A stretch of 64,000 nucleotides of DNA from Cloeon dipterum (Eukaryota; Arthropoda; Insecta; Ephemeroptera; Baetidae): the NCBI RefSeq assembly GCF_949628265.1, contig NC_088787.1, positions 25,472,501-25,536,500 on the forward strand, in the 5' to 3' direction. This document shows positions 11,801 to 22,700 of the stretch, one piece after another; the stretch's first letter is position 1, and every line of letters begins with the position of its first letter. The position numbers were made by a program, and so were the translations under genes. The notes under the pieces were generated by a model. It ran no database searches and was not told where the DNA came from. It saw nothing but the letters and a program-made list of their open reading frames with translations.

Positions 11801-14800
11801 TTCGAAATTTAATGTACTAGAGCATGCCAGACTTTTATTGCTCTGACTAATTACGACAACTAATTGGGCCTCAGACTTAAAAAAATAACTATATAAACAA
11901 AAAAATAATTAATTTTATGGGTTAAATCTCATAAAAATTCACGTATAGCAAAATCAGACCGAAGTCATGGTGATGGACCTTAGATTATTGAGACAGTCAC
12001 AAAATCACTTTTTTGTTCATTTAATGCTGCTTGGGATGATTGCACAATAGAGCAGTTATTGAGCGCTGGCGGCAAATATCCTTTAATAAATTTGGCAACC
12101 CTGTAAGACAACTTGCGCTGGCCGGAAAACAGGAATTTGTTGTAAAATTAACCTCTTTCAAATTAAAATTTTATGGAACTTCCGGAGCCTAGTTAAATGT
12201 GCAAATACCGGCAACTTCACAGTTTTCTTTTTCAGCTAGCATTTTCAATGAGCAAACTCATTTTCACAAGCAAACAACAAAAGCTGGAATTGTAATTTAT
12301 GCCATCACCTTGGAACAAATGGCTCAGTATGAATATTTCACGGTCAAAAGCGCGCGTGGGTGCTCACAAAAGCGCGGCCGTTCGCTTCGCTTGCTCGTTT
12401 TCGACAACAGCTGCAATCCGCTCGGCATCTTTGTCCTGCCAGTTGCCTACCCACTCCTTTCTGGCTCGCTGCCCTGCGCTGGCGAAATAACTTTTAGATG
12501 TTATTCACTCAAGCAAGATCTAAATGCGGAGCCAAATTTGCATGGGAAAAATATTAAAGGCCCCACAAAGAGGGAACGACTGCATTAGATTAGCATGTTA
12601 AAATTTAGGTCTGCTCCTCTTTACCATGAAAGTGCTTTTCGTACAGAGTCAGTGAGTTTTGTGCCTGTAAAGCTTCCAAAATTCGTCCCTAATCTTATTT
12701 TGATTCATAAGCGCATTTAAGTTCGCTAAATATGCGATTTTTTGTAGAAAATGATCAGCTATATCGTGTTTTTCGTTTTTTTTTCAATTCAAATAAAGAA
12801 TATTTGTTGTAAAAGTCAAATTTTGATGGATTGTTTCGTTATCAAATTTGTTTTACGTCAGCATGTTCCCAAGTTTTGTGAATTCCACCTTGAAATTTAA
12901 AAATTAATGTTTATTTCTAGAAACGATAAGACTCAATATTATTTAAACAGTTTTCTGTTTCTAGGCCTCTTGGTTAAATGAACATAATAAGCTTTCCAAA
13001 ACTGTAGAGTCACAAAAAAGAGCAGAATCTTCACGGTTTTTTACTATTTTGAGCATTTTTAGGTGTTTAAATACGGGCAGACTGTTTTAGGTACTTTTGG
13101 ATGACTTGTACGGGTTTCTTGTTCATTTAATGCCAAAATTAGTCAGTCTAGTAAAAATTAGAATTTCAAGTCACATTCCCAGCAAAAAATCTGTTGTCCC
13201 TGTGCAATTACAACAAAATGAAATTAACTTTCACCGCCATCTGACGTCAATGGTGAATGGTGGGCGAGAATATTGAAAATCTGTGTGTTTGTGCGGCGCC
13301 AGATTATGATTGCGTAGATCGATCTAGCTAATTCGCCCTGACGAACGGGCAGGGCAAACAAATGTGGAGCAAATCGACCATTTCCAAATGTGAGATGTGA
13401 GCCTACTGTTTGCTCTCTCATCGTTCGCAGCGGCCCAGGTCAGGGAAGTTTTGATTGCCACCGTGCATTGTGCAGCAGACCGAAAATAAATATCTCAAAA
13501 GCTAGCTCCAAGAGCGAAATTCTCCAGCGGAAACGTGCGCAAATGAAAACAGACGAGAAGGCTCGACGACGTCGTCAGAAAATGTGGAAAAACTGTTGGA
13601 GGCAGTGCCACGTGCGGGGGCGAGAAAATACGTTTCAAAGACAAATTGAATGCTCACTTCGTGAAAAAGCAAATGGATTTATCTACGAATTTAAAAGTCA
13701 AACTCTCGGAGATTGTATCTCCGCGTGTTGTGTGATTCAGCCAACTCGTTTTTTCTTAGGAAAAGCACTCTCGTTCTTACACATCCCTCGGAATTCTTAC
13801 ATTAGAATTGCTCGGCCGTGCTTCCCCTGGGCAAACAGTCGGCAAACGTGTTTCCTACGGGGCTTGGCGTCTGCGGAGTCGGATAATTAACACTGTAGGT
13901 GCGACGAGCAACTCCTGTACCGCACAGTCAGCTCTGTCGTGCAAAGTTTTAAATGCCTGAGAAGATTTCCTTCTTACTAATAAATAAAAACAGTAAAATA
14001 CAAATGAAATAATCTAACCGAGGAAGTGTTTTCTCAAATATTTATTCGTATTTTTTTATGTAATGTAATGTAATATTTAAAGCAGCAATTGATAAATCAT
14101 TTTTCAGGATGACGTGGCCCAGTTGAAGAGCCTGAAGGATGCAACAAAGTTGACGCCAGCGAAACAATCTGGTGAGCAAAGATTGAAAATCATTAAAAAT
14201 GACAATCAGAGCGCGAAGCTCATTATGAGCCGTCGCCCCTATTCTCCACTTTCGTCCGCCTCTCTCACTACACAATCTCTAAAATTCCACTCGGGTGGTT
14301 CGCTCAGTCCGCTATGATTGCTCTTACCTTTATCAGCGTTATCTGCGCTCGCCACCTGCATCTGCGACACAAAAGGAAGAATCGATGCCAGAGAAATTCC
14401 CCATCGGCGTCACGAGATGCTTTTATTCTCTGGAAATGAAAATGTGTTTGTTCATGAATAATTGGAGTGAATGATTGACAGAAAGATTCTACATTTTTCC
14501 CAGATTCATATTGAAAAAAAGCTTCACGTTATGGAAAGTGATGGGGTTTAGGCCCTAAAAAAATAAGTCTTAGGGTAAAATGGTTTTTAATTTTTATTAT
14601 TATTAATGGTTTATTAAACGCAAAATATGCGTGCAACACTCTACATCTGAAGGTTACTCAATTTTTACACATTTTCGCTGCTCTTCTCTCAAAGTAAGTT
14701 TTCTTGCTGTACACTTTTGGATTTTTTCACACTTTTTTAATTTTTATAAATCATTATTTTTAATTATATTATAGCGGTTCGGTGGCAAGTTAAACATGCA

Positions 14801-17800
14801 AAAGGTATTTTAAAGCATTAAAAATTAATTTTGATGGATTATATGCCCCTAGCTACGATCTCGTTTTTGGCAAAGCAGTAGAAGCTTGTGTCAAACTAGT
14901 TTCGTTTTTATCACAGAAAGGAAATGAGAGAAATTAAATCTTCTTCCCACATGAAGGCTGAGATTCACAGAGAAAATCGGAAAAATCTTGTTCTTGCAAA
15001 TCAGATAGTGAATCCATACAGTTCCTCGATTGAAAAACGAAAACAAACATAAGCGATAAAGCTTTATAATATTTTTGCGAAACCCAATTAAAGTGAGGAT
15101 AAAAATATATTATTACGTGCAGTAATTCATTTTCACCATTTTTGTCCCCAAAGCCCAAACCTTGTAAAATCGATTTATTTCCTATTCCAATCATTTAAAT
15201 TTATTGTTTTTTGATTATATGCATCATCTAAGAATTTTCTACAAAACCTACGAATCTAGTACAGTACAATTTCAAACTAAACAAGCTTTTTCTGCACCCA
15301 CTACAAAAAATATTGTTTTGCTTTGGCCGAGGCAAGTTTTAAAGAGGCGTTCAGCGCGTTGAACGGTGAGAACGGTGTAATAAAGTGAGAGAGTAGGTGG
15401 CGTCGGCAGAAATGATGAGTTTTGGCAGAGCCACCGGCGACTTTGTAATTAATTTGGCCTGGGGCGCCGACGGAAGCGACGAGATGTACACTAGCTCACT
15501 CCTTAGTTGGATAAAGTCGGTTAGTCTCATTACGCGTTGCCGAGAGTGGCTCGCCCTGCCGTTTCTATCCCACGAAGCAAAAAGTCGATTTCACGACGCG
15601 CGACACGCTATGCTTGTCCTTTTTCAGCCGCAGCCGCCAAACTGCCTGCGGATCTGGTTGCCAAAAGACTAACGCACGCAGGCAAGTACATAAACCAAAT
15701 CCGTGTGTCTTGGATTTCCACTATACTAGTAAAAGCGTAGCGCAGCCTGCTCGACTCGAGTGCTGCGCAAATTGCATACTCTCCAAGCAAATCCTCGTTT
15801 TTGCTTAATGCTGACAAACGTTTCAGCGTTCCCGAGTGCGTCGCAACCGCTAGTTGGACCCAGGTCTTTGGATGTCGTGGTGAGTTTTTTCGCATTTTTA
15901 CTGTGCTCTGCGCATATCACGCTTCAATGCACTTCACTTGGAGTTTGACTGACAAAAGCGAGCCTTTGCTTTGCTCTCCCGTGCAGAACAGAAATAATCA
16001 TTAAAGGGTCTGATGAGGTCAAAGTGATTTGTTATTGAAAAAATCAGTCAGATTTAACGGGTAGTTCAGAGACTGAACTAAAAACGAGATGTATCAAAAT
16101 TTAAATATGGATGTATTTGTATTGTAAGTATTTTTCGGGTACAAATTTTAAGTCTGTCACCTTATTCTACAAGAAGAGCTCATTCGGCAGCAGAAATTAT
16201 ACTAGGAAAATAAATGAGAGCTTTGGAATTTAGACGATTACAAACAATTTTATTTTAATTCTCTTTCAATCGCTATTGGAACAACAAATGCAATGAGCAC
16301 TAGGACATTGCAATTAAATCATTTAGCCCGTTTGAATTGAACTCGCCATAAGATATTTGCCCAGTTCGAAAAATTAACTTGCAATAATAACAAAATCGTG
16401 TTAAACGGCTACAACAATCTTCATTAATAAAACGCCACATGCAGATCTGCTAATTTCTTTAAAATAAGAGTGCTTTCTCTTTCCCAAAAAGTTAACCCAA
16501 TCGGAACGTTTTTGCTAAAAATGTAGTAGCACTGTTTTAAAGAAGTGATTTTTACGAGTCATTCTTCATAAAAATGATAAAGTTTTCAATTTTATCCTTG
16601 TTAAAAATTAAAAACATACTTCATTCCTGTTGCTTAAAAAATTTCTTCTTGGATTTCTTATTCCGACCAGTTTTTCAGTACTGCCCTAACGAGAATGAAG
16701 TTTGTTTTTAATTTTCAAATGGAAAAACGACCATCAAGTGTCGGAATTTTAACGAAGAATAATTTTTAACTAAAAGGCTTTTAACCAACATGGCTCAGAG
16801 ATAAACGAGCAAATACAATGGCAACGATGTTGTACGTTGAAGCTTTATATTTTCAATTCCGAAAGTTGAAATTTCAAATATGGCACAAAATCATAAAATA
16901 TTCTAGACACACACACATTATTCTAAAATGTAGAACGTTGATGTAACCAGAATCATAATCAGTTACCCGCGTTCAATCAGTAGCTAATTAGCAACGCTAC
17001 AAAACAACCGATTCGATCAAAATCATTTTACGGTTTTGCGTAACGTTCTAAATCGGTCTCTCTCGCAGCTGCGATAAATTTTCAATTTGCCTGGCTGTGT
17101 TGCGTCACTACAGGATACAATCCTTTTTCCCCACCGATCCAAACGCGCCATAACAGGAATTATGTGTAAGTTCTACTATAAAGCTTGCTTTCCATATCAG
17201 GCGGTTAAATAATTTCATCCACTCCAGCGGCTTCAAATCATTTTCATGGACCAGCTTAGTTCGAGAGCTCTATTTCATCCCTTTAATCTGGTGTCTTTCA
17301 GGCGCGCGAAATGGGAGTGACGCCGATGCAGCTGGCAGAATACGTTTTCTGGACAGGTGACGAGAGGGGTGTCTCGCTCGCCATACAAGAGTTTCTTCAG
17401 CAAGGCCTGGTGAGTATTCATCTAATTCAATTTCAATTCGTTTTTAACTCTCCAAATAACTCAAAATATTTTACAAACATTTAAAGTCAAGAAAATCACA
17501 TTAGGAGAAATAAGGCATTATTTGTAGTGTTAGTGAACAACCCGCTAAAACTCGTGAATAAAATAGTAACAAAATTTACCTCTTATAAACACTCGCCACA
17601 CTACAACCTATACTACATTAAATACTACACAACATTTGACATCACATATGTACAATTTACAGTATTTGGGAAACTGGGAACTCGGACACAATTTAATTTC
17701 GGACGGGAGGTAATTCCGCTGTTGCGCGATTCGGAAAGAAAACGAATTCAATCCGAGGTTAGTGCGCGTTCGAGGAGGATTAATTTTCAATTAGTTAAAA

Positions 17801-20800
17801 AAATTAATACAAAATTAACCAATCTCAAATTTTTAAATTCTTGTATTTATTTGTAAGAGAAAGTGGCATATTTATCAAATCAAGAGCCATTGGATTGTGC
17901 AGCGTTTACAATATTCTACGATTTAAATATGATACGCTCAAGTGATTTTCAAGCTCTACAAGTAGTGAAGCACTAAAATTATTTTCACTTTCCCTATGTA
18001 AGGAAAAGATTTCATTTCAATAAGAGGAACAACCTAATAGTTATTGAATAATAGCAAATCACGTTCTTTTCAAGGAAACTTTGTTGGAAGTTTTGTTGTT
18101 GTTGGGAGCCAATAAATTTGGAACAAAATAAATCAGGCTTATTTTTGCTACGATAAACTCAGCTTACATTTAGAGAAGGCAAACTTTTCCGCTTTAGTTC
18201 AGAGAAGTCTTACAAAAATACTTGAGATTTTCTTTTGTAAAATTTAAAAATCTGTATCGCAGAAATATAACAATTAATTTAGTTACTTTCACAAAAAATA
18301 TGAGATGAAATAACTAACTTGTAACAACAAATTAATACTGAAGCAAAAATGCGTGCACTGCTCTGATAATATTCTATCTCTTTTGTGGAGAGGCGTCGTG
18401 CTATCAGTAATTGAGTTGTCGGTGCGGGGAAATTTTCAATTTGCAGGCGGCACGCGCGCGCTCCTTTGCGGGCTTGAAGGATGCATCCGCGCTGTCTTGG
18501 GTAAATCTAATAAGGAAACTTTGTGCTTTGCTCCTCGAACGTCACGCTGAAAATGTCCAGGTGAATTTCACTCTAAGGAGGATAAGGATTACTTCACCTC
18601 TAACGTGGCGTGAAATGCACTCCAAAATCTGATGCAAAAGCAAACAGAACCTGAACTGATTTCACCAAAATATGTTTTGATCTTCATTAGCTGCAGTTCT
18701 CTTGCATGCAGAGTTTTTTTATGCAAACAAAATCTATTTTGTCATTTCAAAACTAAAAATCTAAACAAATTTTAAATCCAGTACGAAATATAGTTAATAA
18801 TATCAATAATGAGAATCTGGCTTTTTTCCGTTTCTTTTTTGCGGGTTTGAACCCACACAAGCGTTTCATTCAGTTTCCCCGTGTTTGTCACATTTAGAGA
18901 AGAAAAGCGGTGCTTGGTTTCATCTGCCAATTACAGTTGAAAGCGGAGCAGGCGGAACGCATTTGCAATCCTCTTACCGGCGCCCACTCGCTGCCTCATT
19001 ATATTTCACCCTCGCCATTGTCTCTTTCCCTCACAGAAGAAGGGCAAACTTACTTTCGTCCCCATTCACCTGCTGCTCTCGCGAGCCAAAAATAAACTTC
19101 TTTGCTGGATTGAGTGAGTGCCTCCGAGGTGTTAAATAAACATCATTATTTGCAGACGCCGAGAACTGCTTCGTGCAAATCGATTCGATTTCGCCAACTG
19201 CTTTGCTGCTGCCTCAATGGAAAAAAAACTTGTTGGCCCTTCTCTGAAAAGGAAGGCAATTTATAATGTGATCTGGTTGATTAATTTTATACAATATACA
19301 GACAAGTTTGACATATTTTTAGAACCAATTTTTTAAAATGTAAAATTAATGAACTGGCTAAACTCTGCGTGGAATTCAGGATAATATGGGTTAGCTATTA
19401 GTGAAATTCTGAGAGTAACAATTGAATAACACTTTCACGCATTCCTTATCAGCAGTGCTTTACTTCTAAAACAAAATTCATAGCCGCAGTATTCAGTTTT
19501 AGCTGCGGAGAATTCTGAATCAACGAACGCCGAAAACGTATGGCTTATTTTTTATTTTTTGCTTTTTAATCCTGTCCGGGGACCGGGAAGGACATGCGCT
19601 GTACTAGTACGAATGCTGAAATTCACCCAATAACACCGCGAATGGATAACATGGGCGCACCAGGCCGCTCAGGAACCCAGCTCACCGAAGGACCACTTTG
19701 CCTCCGCACCGAGGACTGCATTGAAACGCTAGAAATTCGTCCCGTGAAGCCAAATCACGCATGCTGGAAAGGTGCAAACCAGCAAGTAACGAGTGGGCTT
19801 AGGGCTTTGCAGCTACAGAGAATTCTGAATCAACGAATGTCGAAAACGTATGGCTTATTACTCGTCAAAAGCGGAAAGAGGAACACAATTAGTGACGAAA
19901 TCTTGCATGTCAACCCCGGCCCCCACCAATCACCTTCCTGTGATTTAACTTTACCTCACAAAAAATCACAAGCTAAAATAATTAAATGAAATTTTAAAAT
20001 TCGTAAAGTACAAGAATTGAATAAACAAAATATCCTCAGATAAATACATACTAAAATGCTGGAGAGCAAGAGACGAACTCGAATTGTAGTCACAATTCCA
20101 GCGGATAAAATTTAATCCAAGCACGGTGCCACAAAAGGACTGGAAATTACTCGTCGGGAAGAAGAGAGCCCTTGTGCGTGTTATCATTCGCTCCCACGCG
20201 TTTTTGCGCCAGAGCTCAACGGGCAACATTACAATTTCCACCGCTCTTTCGCCACAGCCCGTTTGTTAAAAGCGGCTAATAAAAACCTGAAGCAAACAGC
20301 AACACACACCGGAGAAGAGAGAAAAAAACGTGTGCTGGAGGGATAAGTGGGCGGCCATTCACGAAACGAGCTTTTTATTCATAATATTTTGCACACGCAT
20401 CTCGCGAGCTTTTTTATGGGCGGCGGCGGCGGCAGCCGAATGAAGTGTCGCGTGGGAGTATTCGCCATAGAAACGGCGCCGTTGCCAAGGCTTCCATTCA
20501 TGATGAGCCGAGGCCCCCGCGCAAATTGCACCGCCGTTCTCTTCGGTGAATCGGCTTTCCCACTTTTTGGCCGCACGCACCCCTTTGGCAGCTAGACTCG
20601 GTTTACATCGGCAGAGTTAATACAAATTTGGTTTCGTATCCGAGAACTCACGATCCGATTCTGACACGCCATGTTTAATAAAGGGCAATCATGCTGATTG
20701 GGAGTGGGCGAGGAATTTACAGCAATTTTATATTTTCACTCATAAAACTTGTTACGTAATCGTAAGAGTTCAATTAAATTTTTAAAACCTTTTCGTAAAC

Positions 20801-22432
20801 TTGGTAAAAAGATGCTTGAGATGTACAAATTTTTTGAATAAAAATGAAGATTTTTATAAGTAATTTAATTACCTACTTGATAAACTGTTTAGATTTCCCG
20901 AGAGGAGGCAGTGACGTTTTTGCGTGAGATCCGCCAGAGCATCAGCATCCTGCAAAATTATTACGCGGAGAGAAAGGCAGAGCAACAGGAGGTGGAGCAA
21001 GAAGCACTGGTGAGTTTATTTGTGCGCCGAGTCAAAAATAGGCTGGCGAAAAGTTTAATTAAACTCACTTCTGGTCATGATAAAATTCCGAATTCATTCT
21101 GATGAATGGGACATGATGAAAATATGAATATTTGCTCTTCCTGCTCTCTCTCATTTTCTCGATTTATTTGACGAGCAGGAAAGGGCGGCCGCCCTGCAGG
21201 AGGCACTGGCAATAAGTCGGCTGAGGCAAGAGCAGCAGAAGCAGCAACAATTACAGGAGAGCAAGGCCATGAACGAGGAGGAGTACTCGGACCTGCTGCA
21301 GCACCTCAAAGATTCTGACGCTCAATTCACCGAATTCTCGCTGGAGGAGGTCATTTACCAGCTGGCGAAAATGCTTTTCTCGCAAAATCTCGTCACAGGT
21401 AGAGAATAGCATATTTTTTTGCTAATATTTCAAGCGAAACATCAGCGTTTATTTTATTTTAAAAAATCCAACATAGCAAAATATCCCATCTTGATTGCCA
21501 GACAACGAACAAATTTGTTGATTTAAATTTATCATTATTAGAGGTCTCAGCCAGAGCCAGCCGCGCTACGTCGCCAGCCACCGGTCAAAAAGTTTGGAAA
21601 ATTCAAAAGTGCTGGAGAAAAATTAACCTCTGTCAAGCACTCTAAAAAATTTAACTTTAAAAATTTGGGCAGCGGCGCCAGGCAACAGCAAAAATGCTCA
21701 GCTGCCGCTTCAAAATAACGCGGCTGACAATGAGACCTCAAACATTAACCAAAATATGAAAAATAAACTAGGAATCTAGGCAGGTTTAAATTAAACGGAT
21801 TATCCAATCACCATCGCTGGATGCACTATCATTTTTAAAACAAGTTCATATCAAAACAGTGAAAAAAATATCCCGCCACAAATTGTTAATTTACACAAAT
21901 TTGAATTTGGCATGGTTAACATATCCACACTTTTGCATTGTTTAAGTAAAAATTAATGGTCTGCTTTAATTTAGAAACATTTTTTTAAATGTGAATTTGT
22001 GGCTGAAAATCAGAAATTTAGCAATAATTATAATTATATAAAGACGTGGTTTGGCTATACCTCTTTAGTTTTTTGCTTTTCAGCTCTTCTTTATTTTCAT
22101 TTACAAACTTATAATATGTTCCCATAAAAATAGATTCGTCTAATTACGTGCATTTTGTAGGAAATGGGCAGGCTGAGGCGCAGAAAGTAATGAAAAAATT
22201 TTCCTCGTTCTTGAAAGAGGAAAAATCTCAAATGCCACAACAGCTGCAGCGAAAGGTTTTCGGTGAGTTTAAGTTTCGCCCGAGCAAAGCCAATTAATGC
22301 AACATTATTTTTGCCCATGAATTTTTAGAAGTTTTGAGCGCGGCTCTGGTGGACGCGATGCGCGAGCAGCCCCTGACCGACGCAGCCGTCTCAACAGCCG
22401 CACCTGCCAAGAAGCCGAGTAGAAAAACCTAA
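5893..22432 (+). CDS. Secreted coiled-coil protein of unknown function, 324 aa, 10 coding exons
   Basis: Exons: 5893-5977, 10875-10942, 14108-14171, 15628-15681, 15827-15879, 17302-17409, 20893-21009, 21179-21398, 22161-22262, 22329-22432. Phases agree at every junction and the sum is 975 nt including TAA. Exon 1 encodes a hydrophobic signal peptide (MNHLQQILCLVLVAVATRSF), so the product is probably secreted. After a short Ala/Pro/Gln-rich stretch (PPQQQQQ), exon 6 begins the well-formed part (MGVTPMQLAEYVFWTGDERG, LAIQEFLQQGL). Exon 7 follows with EEAVTFLREIRQSISILQ. Exons 7-8 form a long Glu/Gln/Arg-rich coiled coil, and exon 8 ends in a second helical block (FSLEEVIYQLAKMLFSQN). The tail is basic (AKKPSRKT). 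No catalytic motif or cysteine pattern is visible. The intron after exon 4 uses a GC donor (GCAAGT). A possible 54-nt cassette exon lies at 18447-18500. I recognise no family. The gene structure is secure; the function is unknown. Confidence 0.8.
5978..10874 (+). other. First coding intron of the secreted gene (4.9 kb)
   Basis: This is AT-rich intron with scattered GC-richer patches (about 7670-7970 and 9010-9380). It holds a degenerate repeat fragment at about 7043-7130, related to the hAT-type element at 25606-26665. Open frames of up to 139 codons occur, but none has splice-site or homology support. Confidence 0.5.
7043..7130 (+). repeat. Degraded fragment related to the 25.6-kb hAT-type element
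   Basis: The sequence beginning AATGAGCACGAATCAT, followed by ACTTAAAACCGTC-like and CTAAA motifs, aligns by eye at roughly 70 percent with 25670-25745 inside the hAT-type element. No terminal inverted repeats were seen here, so this is an internal fragment or a heavily decayed copy. Confidence 0.5.
10943..17301 (+). other. Introns 2-5 of the secreted gene
   Basis: These are the spaces between exons 2 and 6. They are AT-rich with no second gene that I can support. A 166-codon open frame at 13390-13890 is basic, lacks a good start and has no splice context. The short intron 15682-15826 has a GC donor and a normal TTTCAG acceptor. Confidence 0.5.
18447..18500 (+). other. Candidate 54-nt cassette exon
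   Basis: This block is bounded by TTTGCAG| and |GTAAAT, is open in phase 0 and is exactly 18 codons long. It could therefore be inserted between exons 6 and 7 of the secreted gene without changing frame. It would encode AARARSFAGLKDASALSW, faintly like the SLKDATKL segment of exon 3. This could be an alternative exon, a decayed duplicate or chance. Confidence 0.3.
19333..19390 (+). repeat. Dispersed repeat, copy 1
   Basis: The string AAAATTAATGAACTGGCTAA and the following ACTCTGC and ATTCAGGAT match 32826-32882 on the same strand with few differences. The second copy is in an intron of another gene, which points to an interspersed repeat family. Confidence 0.5.
19501..19860 (+). repeat. 360-bp unit bounded by 50-bp direct repeats
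   Basis: Bases 19501-19550 and 19811-19860 are nearly identical. Both contain GAATTCTGAATCAACGAA and AAAACGTATGGCTTATT, offset by exactly 310 bases. The sequence between them is clearly richer in GC than the surrounding intron. The similarity stops sharply at both edges. It could be a small retroelement with mini-terminal repeats, a truncated tandem duplication or an RNA-derived insert. I recognise no known RNA in it. Confidence 0.55.
21541..21739. repeat. Foldback repeat, about 199 bp
   Basis: GAGGTCTCA at 21541-21549 is the inverse of TGAGACCTC at 21731-21739. Just inside, CAGCCGCG at 21558-21565 is the inverse of CGCGGCTG at 21719-21726. This gives imperfect terminal inverted repeats of about 21-25 bases around a 199-bp body within intron 8 of the secreted gene. 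No clear target duplication was found, so the MITE class is unknown. Confidence 0.45.
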
Positions 22433-22694
22433 AACCTCACTGACCCCGATCCTTCAACCCCCTCACTCAATCAATTACTGCGAAATTCGCAACATAATGC
22501 AATTTTTCTCATTTGAAAAAAGTAGGACCCTCACGGAGCGGACTGGACTCGTAACTCTCAGCTGAAATGCAAATATCATGTCCCGCGCGTGTAATAAGTT
22601 TGATATGCTGTGCGAAAACAAATAATCTGTATGTGAATTTTCCAGTCTGCTCTGTTTAAAAAAAATGCCACACCGAATTGTGTTGTTTCTATTC

Positions 22695-22700
22695 AATAAA
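22695..22700 (+). terminator. Poly(A) signal of the secreted coiled-coil gene
   Basis: AATAAA lies 263 bases after the TAA stop at 22430-22432. It is followed by A-rich sequence and is a good position for the mRNA 3' end. Confidence 0.6.

Larger units (their letters stand above)
17410..20892 (+). other. Intron 6 of the secreted gene, with repeats and a candidate cassette exon
   Basis: The intron holds the possible in-frame exon at 18447-18500, a dispersed repeat at 19333-19390 that also occurs at 32826-32882, and a 50-bp direct repeat at 19501-19550 and 19811-19860. It also holds a short (GGC)n run near 20421-20435. Open frames of 109 and 131 codons here have no other support. Confidence 0.5.

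Noticed and set aside
13390-13890. 166-codon basic open frame in an intron of the secreted gene
   Set aside because: It starts at GTG, has random-looking content and lies wholly inside an intron between phase-matched exons.
19036-19112. Block with excellent acceptor (TTTCCCTCACAG) and donor (GA|GTGAGT)
   Set aside because: Its length of 77 nt would break the frame into exon 7, and its translation shows no resemblance to neighbours.
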